Origin: Methanofollis sp. UBA420
Lineage (GTDB): Archaea > Halobacteriota > Methanomicrobia > Methanomicrobiales > Methanofollaceae
Reading direction: 5' to 3'
DNA length: 64,000 nucleotides
Assembly: GCF_002498315.1 (NCBI RefSeq)
Contig: NZ_DAGX01000002.1
Location: forward strand, 872,067 to 936,066
Positions 16,441-25,072 of the stretch are shown here, one piece after another (position 1 is the stretch's first letter; each line of letters begins with the position of its first letter). A program made the translations under genes and the position numbers. The notes under the pieces were generated by a model that worked only from the letters and a program-made list of their open reading frames with translations, was not told the DNA's origin and did no database searches.

Positions 16441-16521
16441 TCAGGAGTGGATGACCAGGTTTACGATGATCGCCACCGCCAGGACACAGGCCACCTCCTG
16501 GCAGAAGACATGATCTATCAT
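16441..16521 (-). CDS. Candidate 26-residue membrane peptide
   Basis: An ATG-to-TGA frame of 26 codons that encodes a polar head (MIDHVFCQE) followed by one compact hydrophobic helix (VACVLAVAIIVNLVIHS). A strong TATA-like element lies about 32 bp upstream on the same strand. There is no convincing Shine-Dalgarno. It occupies an otherwise empty 300-bp gap. It could be a genuine single-helix microprotein, or chance. Confidence 0.35.
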   Translation of the reverse strand: MIDHVFCQEVACVLAVAIIVNLVIHS

Positions 16522-16546
16522 CAGATCCGGGGATTGTTACTGCACA

Positions 16547-16560
16547 GGATATATTTTTCG
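16547..16560 (-). promoter_or_regulatory. TATA box facing the 26-codon frame
   Basis: Minus-strand CGAAAAATATATCC, a good archaeal BRE/TATA, about 32 bp before the ATG at 16521. It overlaps a TTTTTCGAAAAA palindrome. The rest of the 16366-16671 gap shows nothing else except the promoter of the next plus-strand gene. Confidence 0.5.
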
Positions 16561-16671
16561 AAAAATATTGCACCATATAGACAATAAGCACCATCAGAGA
16601 CATAAAATCAGACAAAACACGAATCAAAAAGTATATCTTCAGTCCGAACGATCGGGAGACACAGGGATACG

Positions 16672-16875
16672 ATGGGACAGGACCTCCTGAAACTGGGGAT
16701 CGGATCGGCATGGGCGGCGGCAGGCTGCCTCCTCCTTATCGGGCTCGGCAGTTATGCCATGACCGGGAGGGCCGAGGTGCTGGCCAGGTACATCTCCTCT
16801 CTCTGCGTCGTCACCGCCCTTATTGCAGCATGCAGCGGCATTGCCCTGACAGGCAGGGCATATTTACGAAGATGA
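16672..16875 (+). CDS. Small two-helix membrane protein
   Basis: A 67-residue protein with two transmembrane helices (residues 8-28 and 42-62) joined by a short polar loop, ending in a basic tail (YLRR). A TATA-like AAGTATATC lies at 16628-16636, about 40 bp upstream, and GGGAGAC precedes the start. Family unknown. It is convergent with the SIS isomerase gene, whose stop abuts its own. Confidence 0.6.
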   Translation: MGQDLLKLGIGSAWAAAGCLLLIGLGSYAMTGRAEVLARYISSLCVVTALIAACSGIALTGRAYLRR

Positions 16876-17520
16876 TCACTGGATATTCGAGATCCGCCCC
16901 TTGATCTCGTCGAGACTGCAGTGCTTCAGTTCCATCAGGGCTGAGAGGACCGCATCAGAAAATATGAGGGACGTCATCTCGAAGAGCGTTCCGAAGGGAG
17001 CGAATTCAGGAGAGACGGAGCGATACTGTCCGGTGAGTTGCCGCACCTCGTACTGTCCGGGAGTCTCGGGAACAGGCGGCGCCGCCACGCCAAGGTCCAC
17101 GACGATCTCGGCGATCCGGCCGAGGGTCGAGTCGGGCGTCGCAGTAAGGAGGCAGACCCGGCCGCCGAGGGCCTGCGCCGTTTCGCAGAACTCGACGATC
17201 GAGTGCGTCTCCCCTGACCCGGAGAAGGCGACAAGGAGGTCGCCCTTGCGCAGGGCCGGGGTGATCGTCTCCCCCACCACATAGGCCTCCATCCCGAGGT
17301 GCATCAGCCGCATCGCAAACGCCCGGGCGACAAGGCCCGACCGCCCGGCACCCACCACATAGATCCTCTGTGCCGCAAGAATGGCGTCGACAAACGCGCC
17401 CGTCTCGGTATCGTCAAGAACTCTCGCCGTCTCGCCGATCTTGTCGGTCATGAGGAGCATGAGGTCGGTGATACTGTAGCATCCCTCTGGCATCACCATC
17501 CCTTCGACCGCCCCCCACAT
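16876..17520 (-). CDS. hxlB: SIS-domain sugar isomerase (6-phospho-3-hexuloisomerase)
   Basis: A 214-residue SIS-domain protein resembling archaeal 6-phospho-3-hexuloisomerase (MJ1247 type), which interconverts 3-hexulose-6-phosphate and fructose-6-phosphate in the ribulose monophosphate route to ribose-5-phosphate. Signature segments are GAGRSGLVARAFAMRLMHLG, YVVGETITPA and SGSGETHSIV. The start overlaps the iscU stop by one base (TGATG), so its translation is coupled to the sulfur operon. That location is odd for a sugar isomerase. A different SIS substrate is possible, and about 25 extra C-terminal residues exceed the usual length. Confidence 0.8.
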   Translation of the reverse strand: MWGAVEGMVMPEGCYSITDLMLLMTDKIGETARVLDDTETGAFVDAILAAQRIYVVGAGRSGLVARAFAMRLMHLGMEAYVVGETITPALRKGDLLVAFSGSGETHSIVEFCETAQALGGRVCLLTATPDSTLGRIAEIVVDLGVAAPPVPETPGQYEVRQLTGQYRSVSPEFAPFGTLFEMTSLIFSDAVLSALMELKHCSLDEIKGRISNIQ

Positions 17521-17942
17521 CAGCGTGCCGGTTCTTCAATCGCCTCCTTCTTGGCCTCTTTTTTCGCCCGGTAATCCTTGATCGCCTCGTGCAGGGCGTC
17601 GGCCGCCAGGTTCGAGCAGTGCATCTTCACCGGCGGCAGGCCTTCGAGTTCGTCGGCGACGTCCTGCCGCGTGATCTTCAGCGCCTCGTCGATATGCTTC
17701 CCTTTCGCCATCTCGGTGACCATGCTCGCGGTGGCGATCGCCGACCCGCAGCCGAAGGTCTTGAACTTGATCTCGGTGATCACGTCGTTCTCCACCCTGA
17801 TCGAGACCTGCATCAGGTCCCCGCAGACAGGGTTTCCCACCGTCCCGATGCCATCGGCGTTCTCGATATCACCGACATTGCGGGGGTTCATGAAGTGGTC
17901 CATCACTTTTTTTGAATAGCCGATCTGCGGCCTGTCCTCCAT
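17520..17942 (-). CDS. iscU: IscU/NifU iron-sulfur scaffold
   Basis: A 140-residue IscU-type scaffold that assembles [2Fe-2S] clusters. All three ligand cysteines are present (C40 in GNPVCGD, C65 in FGCGSA, C109 in MHCSNLAADAL), with the conserved Asp42. The LPPVK motif (102-106) is the usual chaperone-binding site. I chose ATG 17942 because GGAGGTG lies six bases upstream; the earlier ATG 17957 has no ribosome site. A charged tail (KKEAKKEAIEEPAR) extends the C-terminus. It lies 18 bp after the unusual IscS, which presumably docks onto it. Confidence 0.95.
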   Translation of the reverse strand: MEDRPQIGYSKKVMDHFMNPRNVGDIENADGIGTVGNPVCGDLMQVSIRVENDVITEIKFKTFGCGSAIATASMVTEMAKGKHIDEALKITRQDVADELEGLPPVKMHCSNLAADALHEAIKDYRAKKEAKKEAIEEPAR

Positions 17943-17960
17943 ATCCCACACCTCCATACA

Positions 17961-19109
17961 TTACAGGGGAGAGATCGATCGCAGCCTCGTCACCGTCTCC
18001 TTCATCGCTCGGCCGACGAGGGGCACGTCACCCATGGTATTCGACCGCCCGAGGCTCATCACCACCGACCCATGGGCCTCCTCATGCGCGAGGCCGATGG
18101 CCAGGAGCACATGGGACGGTTCCAGGGTCCGTGAGGTGCAGGCCGAGCCTGTCGCCACCTGGATGCCGAAGAAGGTGTCCAGGTTCAGGAGGATGCTCTC
18201 CCCCTCGATCCTCGAGAACCTGAAACTCGCGTGGTTCGGGAGGCGGAAGTCGGGGTGGCCGGTGAGATAGGAGTCCTCAATCGTCAGAACCTCCTCGATC
18301 AGACTGTCCCGGACCACCTTCTCCCGTGCCATCTCATCCTCCATCTCCAGGGCGGCAATGCGTGCCGCTTCCCCCATCCCCGCAATCGCAAAGACGTTCT
18401 CGGTCCCCGACCGCAGGCCCTTCTCCTGCCCGCCACCCGGCATTACGGTCTGGACCTTCACTCCAGGCCTGATGTAGAGCGCCGACGCACCCCTGGGCCC
18501 GCCGAGGTCATTGCCCGAGAGGGTCAGGAGATCGATCCCGTCCTTCTGCACGTCGATCGGGATCCGGCCCGCGGCCGCCGTGGCATTGACATGGAGATAC
18601 GCCCCCTTCTCGTGCACGATCGCGGCCGCCTCCCTGATCGGCTCCACGGTCCCGATCTCGTCGTTCGCATAATGGACCGAGACGACTGTCGTCTCAGGCG
18701 CGAGGTGCTCCTCCAGGAAAACGAGGTCGACGACCCCGTACCGGTCCACGGGCACGAAACCCAGGTCGAACCCCTGCTTCTGGAGATCTTTGGCCGGGTT
18801 CAGGACAGAGACGTGCTCAATAGCACTGACAAGGATGCTTTTTCCTTTTTTCCGGTTCCTGAGGGCCGTCCCCCTGACCGCCAGATTGTTGGACTCGGTG
18901 GCGCTGCCGGTAAAGACGATCGTGGACGGCGTTTCTGCATGGACCAGGGCGGCCACCCGCACCCGTGCCTCTTCCACCGCCTGCTTCGCCGAAAGGCCGA
19001 GCGCGTACAGGGACGAGGGGTTGCCGTACTCCTCCTTCAGGTATCGCCCGGCAAAGGCAAGGACGCGGGGGTCGACAGGAACAGACGACGCATGATCCAG
19101 ATAGACCAT
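17961..19109 (-). CDS. iscS: IscS/NifS homologue lacking the PLP lysine
   Basis: A 382-residue aminotransferase-fold protein of the cysteine desulfurase family. The persulfide cysteine (C324, GSACTS), the ring-stacking histidine (H99) and RSGTEN are kept. The PLP-binding lysine is replaced: the canonical S-G-H-K reads S-G-N-D (residues 198-201), so the lysine position is Asp201. The aspartate that contacts the pyridine nitrogen is Asn175. Archaeoglobus fulgidus IscS is known to have Asp at this lysine position and to lack PLP while still complexing IscU, so this is likely the same class. The operon (tusA, dsrE, iscS, iscU) suggests sulfur arrives by relay or as sulfide. Confidence 0.93.
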   Translation of the reverse strand: MVYLDHASSVPVDPRVLAFAGRYLKEEYGNPSSLYALGLSAKQAVEEARVRVAALVHAETPSTIVFTGSATESNNLAVRGTALRNRKKGKSILVSAIEHVSVLNPAKDLQKQGFDLGFVPVDRYGVVDLVFLEEHLAPETTVVSVHYANDEIGTVEPIREAAAIVHEKGAYLHVNATAAAGRIPIDVQKDGIDLLTLSGNDLGGPRGASALYIRPGVKVQTVMPGGGQEKGLRSGTENVFAIAGMGEAARIAALEMEDEMAREKVVRDSLIEEVLTIEDSYLTGHPDFRLPNHASFRFSRIEGESILLNLDTFFGIQVATGSACTSRTLEPSHVLLAIGLAHEEAHGSVVMSLGRSNTMGDVPLVGRAMKETVTRLRSISPL

Positions 19110-19120
19110 CCTCCCCTCCC

Positions 19121-19480
19121 TCAGAAGGTCATCACCGCGTCGGCGTCCAGGGCCAGGTCGTTGAGAGTCGCACCGCCGGCGATGGTCCCTTCAGGGATGA
19201 AGTCTCCCCTCGGAACCCCGAGGAGTTGCGTGCTCTGTTCGCAGATGTAGATCTTCACCCCCGCGTCGACCGCCTGCCGCATCGCCTCTGCAAGCGTCGG
19301 GAAGGCCCCGATCCGGATCTTCTCGGCCTCGCCTCTCCTGACCGCGGTGATCCCCTTGATCATGAAGAATATCGCCGCTTCCACTCCCATTGCTGCGGCG
19401 GTCGCCCCCAGGATAAAGGGGGCGTACAGCCTCTCGGGCGTGTCTGTCCCGCTTGTCTGGACATAGAGTATCTTTGCCAT
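19121..19480 (-). CDS. DsrE-family sulfur-transfer protein
   Basis: A 119-residue DsrE/DsrF-like alpha/beta protein. The fold opens with ILYVQTSGTDTPERLYAPFILGA and carries one cysteine in KIYICEQSTQLLG (about residue 85), at the position of the reactive Cys of DsrE/TusD proteins. Such proteins pass persulfide sulfur between carriers. It sits between TusA and IscS in a five-gene operon, consistent with a TusA-DsrE-IscS/IscU sulfur relay. Confidence 0.88.
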   Translation of the reverse strand: MAKILYVQTSGTDTPERLYAPFILGATAAAMGVEAAIFFMIKGITAVRRGEAEKIRIGAFPTLAEAMRQAVDAGVKIYICEQSTQLLGVPRGDFIPEGTIAGGATLNDLALDADAVMTF

Positions 19481-19489
19481 TTTTCCGCC

Positions 19490-19732
19490 TCACTTCGTCC
19501 TTCGGATATAAAACGTCAGAATTCCCTCTTCTTTTTCCAATTTCACAATCTCATGGCCCATCCGTTTCGCCCACCGCGTGATGTCCTCCTCCGCGGCCGG
19601 GTCGTCGGCCTCTACCTTAAGAACCTCACCCACCCCGATCTTCTCGATCTCCTCCTTTGTGCGGGCGATCGGCATCGGGCAGTAGAGGCCGATGCAGTCG
19701 AGTTCTCGGTCTGGCGTGATCTCTTCGGTCAC
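19490..19732 (-). CDS. TusA/SirA-type sulfur carrier
   Basis: An 80-residue TusA-family protein. The active cysteine (C18) is in the canonical CPMP motif, with a second cysteine at C13 (DCIGLYCPMP). TusA accepts persulfide and hands it on. It starts at GTG 19732 with GGAGG about seven bases upstream and is the first gene of the operon. A TATA-like TAGGTATATCC on this strand at 19811-19822 would give a leader of about 60 nt. Confidence 0.9.
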   Translation of the reverse strand: MTEEITPDRELDCIGLYCPMPIARTKEEIEKIGVGEVLKVEADDPAAEEDITRWAKRMGHEIVKLEKEEGILTFYIRRTK

Positions 19733-19935
19733 CCTCTCCCCTCCGCTATTGCAGTCCGCCCATGATGCATGACACAGTCCCCCTGTTCACCCGTCGGTGG
19801 ATGCCGGCACGGATATACCTAACCCATGGTGGGCAGAGTGCACGGAGAGTACAATTACGAAAAAACCCCGGAAAGGATATTGCCCCCGGACTCATGGCGA
19901 GCAGTGCGGATCCCCCGACCCCACCCCTGTGGCGC

Positions 19936-20220
19936 CGTGGCAGACGCGCCCGGACCAAATACGCCAGGATCTGCCTCCAATCCGGGAGTCATACCACCCA
20001 TTCAGGGCCATATCAAGGAGATCCGGCGATACGGGCGTACCGGAGTCTGCGTGCAAAACAGGATGAAATTCGGCAGGACTCAACGCCCCGGGGCCAAGCG
20101 TATGAGCTCAGGTAATGTTCTCCCCTTCCCGGTCCCCCTGATACCAGGGAGAGAAAGGGAGAGAGGCAGGGAATCGTTCCGATATCGGGCTCTGCGGATA
20201 TCCTCCAGAGCCAAAAAAGA
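19936..20220. repeat. Dispersed intergenic repeat, copy A
   Basis: About 285 bp that aligns in the same orientation with 35660-35957, diverged but collinear. Identical blocks such as GGAGATCCGGCGAT (20017-20030) and GGCAGGACTCAACGCC (20072-20087) have the same spacing in both copies. It ends with CTCCAGAGCC next to an A-rich run. It fills most of the 500-bp gap between tusA (19732) and the ABC operon (20234); the rest of the gap holds the tusA promoter. One plus-strand frame is similar in the two copies, so a tiny protein or RNA cannot be excluded. Confidence 0.7.
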
Positions 20221-20233
20221 GAGAAACCGCCCC

Positions 20234-20890
20234 TCATGTCGGGACGGCGAACTTCTTCTCGATCTGGTTGGCGGTGATGGTCGTCACCGTGACCAGGAAG
20301 AGGTAGACGACCGCGATCACCGCAAAGGTCTCGTTGAAGAGGAAGTACTTCGTCGCCACCAGTTTTCCGGCCCCGGTCAGTTCGATGGCCGTGATCATGA
20401 ACGCGAGTGAGGAGTACTTGATCAGGTAGATGAACTCGTTCGTCATCCCCGGGATCGCACGGCGGAGGGCCTGCGGGAGGATGATATACCAGATCGACTG
20501 CCAGCGGCTCATGCCGAGGGCCTGGGCGGCGATCATCTGCCCTTCCTTCACCGAGAGGAGGGCACCCCTGATATACTCAGAATTATAGGCCGAGTTGCAG
20601 AAGACGAACCCGATCACTGAGGCAAGGATGGGAGAGAGCCTGATCCCGAGAGACGGGAGTCCGAAGTACAGGATGAAGAGGAGCAGGAGGAGCGGACAGC
20701 CCTTGATGAAGGCGACATACCCCCGCAACAGCAGCGAGAGCCAGCGGCCCCCGTAGGTTCTCCCGAGGGCGACGCCGATCCCGAGGATGGCACCGAAGGG
20801 CGCCGCTGCCACGATCAGTTCGAGGGTCACGATCAGCCCTTCGAAGAGGGCCGGCAGGAGGATCGTTGTCAGAAAGACGAAGGTGTCCAT
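20234..20890 (-). CDS. Polar amino acid ABC transporter permease (operon 1, second permease)
   Basis: A 218-residue inner-membrane permease of the HisM/GlnP family with five helices. The EAA loop that contacts the ATPase is clear: AAQALGMSRWQSIWYIILPQALRRAIPG (about residues 122-149). It is the last gene of a four-gene operon (binding protein, permease, ATPase, permease). It is closely related to the permease at 25.1-25.7 kb, reflecting operon duplication. Confidence 0.92.
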   Translation of the reverse strand: MDTFVFLTTILLPALFEGLIVTLELIVAAAPFGAILGIGVALGRTYGGRWLSLLLRGYVAFIKGCPLLLLLFILYFGLPSLGIRLSPILASVIGFVFCNSAYNSEYIRGALLSVKEGQMIAAQALGMSRWQSIWYIILPQALRRAIPGMTNEFIYLIKYSSLAFMITAIELTGAGKLVATKYFLFNETFAVIAVVYLFLVTVTTITANQIEKKFAVPT

Positions 20891-20901
20891 TTTCTCGCCG
20901 T

Positions 20902-21657
20902 TCAGTCCCCGTTATAGTCTCTGAACTTCCCGATGAAGTTCTTCGTTCTCGTAAACGCCGCGTCGTTCATGAGCTCTGCAGGGGAGCCGCGCTCCGCAAC
21001 CTTGCCATGCTCCATAAAGAGCACCTCGTTTGCCACCGACAGGGCAAAGCCCATCTCATGAGTGACGACGAGCATCGTCATGCCCTGGCGTGCGAGGTTC
21101 TTCATCACTTCGAGCACCTCGCGGGTCAGTTCCGGGTCGAGGGCCGAGGTCGGTTCGTCGAAGAGGATCACGTCGGGGTCCATCGCAAGGGCGCGGGCGA
21201 TCGAGACGCGCTGTGCCTGACCGCCGGAGAGTTCGGCAGGGTAGTGGTCGGCCCAGTCCTCCATGCCGACTCGCCGTAACTCCGCAAGCGCCTTCTCGCG
21301 GGCAGACGCGGCGTCCATCTTCTTCACCTTCAAGAGCGCAACCTCCACGTTCCGCACCGCGGTCAGGTGGTCGAAGAGGTAGAAGTTCTGGAAAACCATC
21401 CCGATCTTCTGCCTGAAGTAGTTGATGCGGGCGCCGGAGTTCGTCACCTCCTCGTCGTTCAGGAAGACGCGGCCCTGGTCAGGCAGGGTCAACTGGTTGA
21501 TGCACCGCAGGAGCGTGCTCTTGCCCGTGCCGGACGGCCCGATAAACACCTTCGTCTCCCCCTTCCGCACATCGAAGGAGACGCCCTTCAACACCTCCCG
21601 GTCGCCATACGCCTTGTGGATCCCTTCCACGCGGAGGATATACTTGTCTGCACCCAT
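20902..21657 (-). CDS. Polar amino acid ABC transporter ATPase (operon 1)
   Basis: A 251-residue GlnQ/HisP-type ATPase. Walker A is GPSGTGKST (residues 36-44), the signature is LSGGQAQR and Walker B is VILFDEPTSALD. The D-loop and switch histidine (VTHEMGF) follow. It begins 3 bp after the upstream permease gene. Its first ~230 residues are nearly identical to the ATPase at 25.7-26.5 kb while the C-terminus differs, which suggests recent duplication or gene conversion. Confidence 0.95.
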   Translation of the reverse strand: MGADKYILRVEGIHKAYGDREVLKGVSFDVRKGETKVFIGPSGTGKSTLLRCINQLTLPDQGRVFLNDEEVTNSGARINYFRQKIGMVFQNFYLFDHLTAVRNVEVALLKVKKMDAASAREKALAELRRVGMEDWADHYPAELSGGQAQRVSIARALAMDPDVILFDEPTSALDPELTREVLEVMKNLARQGMTMLVVTHEMGFALSVANEVLFMEHGKVAERGSPAELMNDAAFTRTKNFIGKFRDYNGD

Positions 21658-21659
21658 TT

Positions 21660-22337
21660 TTACAGAGCTCCTTTTCCAAATCCGGGGATGCTGGTCTTCT
21701 TTTCAAGCACGTTGAGCGCCTTCATGCCGGCATAGTTCAGGAGGATGTAGACCCCGGCTATGGCCAGATAGATGGGCATCGTGATGTAGGTCTGCGCCAC
21801 CATGTATGTCGCCCGTGTCAGGAGTTCCTGCACCCCGATTGCATAACAGATGGCCGTATCGGTCAGCACCGTCGGGTACTCGTTCGACCATCCGGGCAGG
21901 GCGATCCGCATCGCCTGCGGCAGGATGATGTGCCGGATCGCCTGAAAGCGGGTCATGCCCAGGGACCGCGCCGCGGTCATCTGCCCATCGCTGATCGACT
22001 GGATCGCACCCCGGAAGATCTGGGATTGGTACGCCGCCCCGCGGAGACCGAGTACCACGACGGCCACCAGCAAGGGGGGAACACCGCTCATGTTCAGAGA
22101 CGGGAAGATGCCGAAGAAGAAGAGGAAGAGGAGCACGATCACCGGCAGACCCCTGAAGAACCAGACATATACCGAGATCACACTTTTTATCAGCCTGTTC
22201 CCGTAGATCTGGCCGAGAGCCATGGGAAGGCCGAAGATCAGCCCAACCCCAAGAGAGGCCAGGACAAGACCAAGTGTTTCCAGGAGACCCCAGAAAAGGT
22301 AGGGGATCCAATCCAGCAGGATAGATATGAAGTCCAT
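21660..22337 (-). CDS. Polar amino acid ABC transporter permease (operon 1, first permease)
   Basis: A 225-residue HisQ/GlnP-type permease with an EAA loop (AARSLGMTRFQAIRHIILPQAMRIALPG). It pairs with the permease at 20234-20890. Its last ~15 codons (KKTSIPGFGKGAL) and the junction to the ATPase are identical at the DNA level to those at 26510-26553, evidence of sequence exchange between the two operons. Confidence 0.92.
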   Translation of the reverse strand: MDFISILLDWIPYLFWGLLETLGLVLASLGVGLIFGLPMALGQIYGNRLIKSVISVYVWFFRGLPVIVLLFLFFFGIFPSLNMSGVPPLLVAVVVLGLRGAAYQSQIFRGAIQSISDGQMTAARSLGMTRFQAIRHIILPQAMRIALPGWSNEYPTVLTDTAICYAIGVQELLTRATYMVAQTYITMPIYLAIAGVYILLNYAGMKALNVLEKKTSIPGFGKGAL

Positions 22338-22491
22338 GTTCAGTCCCTATCGGCCGTGTCCAGGATCGGCCTGACCCTTAGAATTCTGGAAATGGTTTCG
22401 AATACTCATACTTTGCCCGCATTTAAGAAAAGGTTTGGGGTTTGCCGTTGCGGTCGGTTGGCAAAAAAGGGATGATGGCGGGGATACCGCC

Positions 22492-23295
22492 TCATTTCAT
22501 CTCGTATTTCTCAAGGAGTTCCTGCCACTTCGGCGAGGCCATCAGTTCGGTGAGTCCCTCATTGATGGTGGTGAGGAGTTCGGTGTCATCCTTGCGGATG
22601 GCGACGCCGTAGTTCTCGCCGGTGTAGATCTCGCCGATGATATGGGCGGGCTTGCCCTCGATCGCACTCAGGTGGGGGGGCCGGTCATAGACCGTGGCAT
22701 CGATCCTCTCGTTAACGAGGTCGGTGATGGCCAGCGGGAAGTTGTCGTAGAGTATCAGGTTCTTCTTCGGCATCTTGCCGGTCGCAATCAGGTTCTCCTC
22801 GACCCAGTAGGCGCCGGTCGTCCCGCGCTGGGCACCGATCACGGCCTTGCCCGCCTCGATGTCGGCCATCGTAACGGCGGAGTTGTTGCGGATGGCAAAG
22901 GACTGGTTGATCGTCAGGTACGGAATGGAGAAGTTCACCGCTTCCAGGCGCTCGGGGGTGATGGTCATGCCCGAGTAGACCATGTCGATCTTGTGGGCAT
23001 TGAGTGCCGGGATGATACCGTCCCAGTCCATCGGCTGGATCTTCACGCGGAAGCCCTTCTTCTCAGCGATCCACTGGATAGACTCGACATCGAGACCGGT
23101 GATCGTGCCGTCCTTCTGGATGGATGCATAGGGCGGGTACGCCCCGTCGACACCGACCACATAGAGGGGCGTCTCATTGGCGCCGCTGGTTTCAGAACCC
23201 GGGCCCGCAGGAGTCTGGCTACCGGTACAACCTGCAAAACAGGTTGCAACGGCGAGCACAAGCACCAGCAGGACACCGTACATCTTCGCGTTCAT
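22492..23295 (-). CDS. Amino acid ABC transporter binding lipoprotein (operon 1)
   Basis: A 267-residue family-3 extracellular solute-binding protein. The start at ATG 23295 (MNAKMYGV) is supported by a TATA-like GGATAAATTA about 30-40 bp upstream; the ATG at 23313 would be only six codons earlier. A signal peptide ends at a lipobox (FAGC), followed by a Ser/Gly/Pro linker and the type II periplasmic fold (LYVVGVDGAYPPYA ... YSGMTITPERLEAVNFS). The ligand is probably a polar amino acid. A 155-bp gap separates it from the permease downstream. Confidence 0.93.
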   Translation of the reverse strand: MNAKMYGVLLVLVLAVATCFAGCTGSQTPAGPGSETSGANETPLYVVGVDGAYPPYASIQKDGTITGLDVESIQWIAEKKGFRVKIQPMDWDGIIPALNAHKIDMVYSGMTITPERLEAVNFSIPYLTINQSFAIRNNSAVTMADIEAGKAVIGAQRGTTGAYWVEENLIATGKMPKKNLILYDNFPLAITDLVNERIDATVYDRPPHLSAIEGKPAHIIGEIYTGENYGVAIRKDDTELLTTINEGLTELMASPKWQELLEKYEMK

Positions 23296-23486
23296 TGATG
23301 ATGAGTTAGGCATGAGGTTAATTTATCCTTTATGACTTGATGAGAGACAGGCCCCGCCAGGCAGCAGGGGAGAGGAACAGAGAGATTGTCCGAAGATATG
23401 GCAAATTGTGCGATATAAACATAAATAAACAGATATTTGAAGAGCAATGAGCAGAAAATCACGCGAAAAAGAGGGGGAAGAAAGGG

Positions 23487-24991
23487 TCAGTCTGAGGCCT
23501 TCTTCTCTGCTTCCACGCCATTGCAATTCCTGAGGGCGTACGAGACGAGGACAGAGAGGACAGGGAGGACGATGACCACCGCCCAGCCGACGAGGTTGGC
23601 AAGGAGAGGGTAACTGCCGTCGCCATAGGGGTTGGCGATCCCGTCGATAGTGTTGAGCACGATGGCGGTCCCGAGGAAAAGCGGGAGGACGACCCAGATA
23701 CAGAGGTCCCACCAGCGCCCGACCTTCCAGTCGGAGAACCTGTTGACGAACTCGCGCATCTTCGGGGCGCCGTAGATATAGCCGATGACAATAGCCTCGC
23801 AGAGGCCGATGAAGAGGATCAGGAAGTTGTTGATGTAGTGGTCGATGATGTCAAGCCAGTACAGACCTGCATTGGTCATGAAGAGCAGGCCGACCGCAAA
23901 GGCGGCGACGCAGATGATCGCGTTGAGGGTGCCGCGCGACAGCCGGGTATAGTCGGCGATCCCCGCGCTGACCGCCTCGACCAGGGAGAAGGCCGAGTCG
24001 ATGCCGAGGGTGACGAGCATTATGAAGAAGAGAACACCGAAGAGTTCGGGCAGCACCGGGAGAGCGCTGATGATGGCCGGGTAGGTCACGAACGCAAGTT
24101 CGATCCCGCCCTTCACAACCTCGGTCACGGCGACGCCGTTGACATGGGCGAGGTAGCCGAGGGTTGCAAAAACGGCGAGGCCCGCGACGAACGAGGTGAC
24201 GCTGTCGGCGATCGCGATGATGACGCCGTTCTTCACGACGTCTGAATTATCGCCGAGGAAACGGGAGTACGCGATGACGATCGCCATCGCAACGGACATC
24301 GAGTAGAAGACCTGCCCATATGCCGCAATCCAGACGCCCGGGTCAAAGAGTGCCGAGAATTGGGGTGTGAGATAGTAGGCAAGTCCGTCCATCGCACCCG
24401 GGAGGGTGACGCCGCGGACGACGAAGACGAGGAGCAGGATCCAGGGGAGGGTGACAGTGATCCAGACCATCTTCTCGACCGACTTAACGCCCTTGAAGAT
24501 CGCGAAATAGATCCAGAGCCATGCGAGGACCGCACCGGCAAGGACAAAGAGGTTCACCGTTCCGAAGGAGAAGACAGAGTCGGATATCATCAAGAAGTCG
24601 TTGTAGAAGAACGCTCCCGGGTCAGATCCCCAGGCAAGGGAGAGGGAGAAACCCGCGTAGTCGAAGCTCCATGCGACGATGATCGCGTAATAGGTGACGA
24701 TCAGGAAGGCCATGAATACGGCGACCCAGCCGAGAGCGTCGAAGCCCCTTCCGAGCAGACGTTTGAACGCCAGGGGGGGCCTGCACGGGTTCGGTAGCCG
24801 ACGCCGGTCTCCAGGATCAGAAGGGGAATGCCGGCGGTCAGGAGGGCGATGAAGTAGGGGATGAGGAATGCACCGCCGCCGTTATCATAGGCGACATACG
24901 GGAAACGCCAGATATTCCCGAGGCCAACGGCAGAGCCGACGACCGCGAGGATAAACATGGTCCGTGAACTCCAGTACTGATTGTCTGCCAT
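23487..24991 (-). pseudogene. NSS-family sodium-coupled transporter, frameshifted
   Basis: A neurotransmitter:sodium symporter family (LeuT/MhsT-like) gene broken into two frames. The start (ATG 24991) encodes the hallmark first helix GSAVGLGNIWRFPY and the start of helix 2 up to GYRTRAGPP. The reading frame is lost in a run of seven G on the plus strand (24773-24779). One extra base there would join it to LAFKRLLGRGFDALGWVAVF and the remaining ~408 residues (from 24713), giving about 500 residues, the family norm. The rest looks intact. It may be a sequencing error, a young pseudogene or a slippage switch. It lies between two amino acid ABC operons, so amino acid uptake is the likely role. 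Confidence 0.85.
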
Positions 24992-25072
24992 AAATATACC
25001 GGAAAAGAGGTTTTCGTCACACTACGATAACAATTCTGATTTTACCCGGTTAAACAGAGAAAAACAGGGAGT

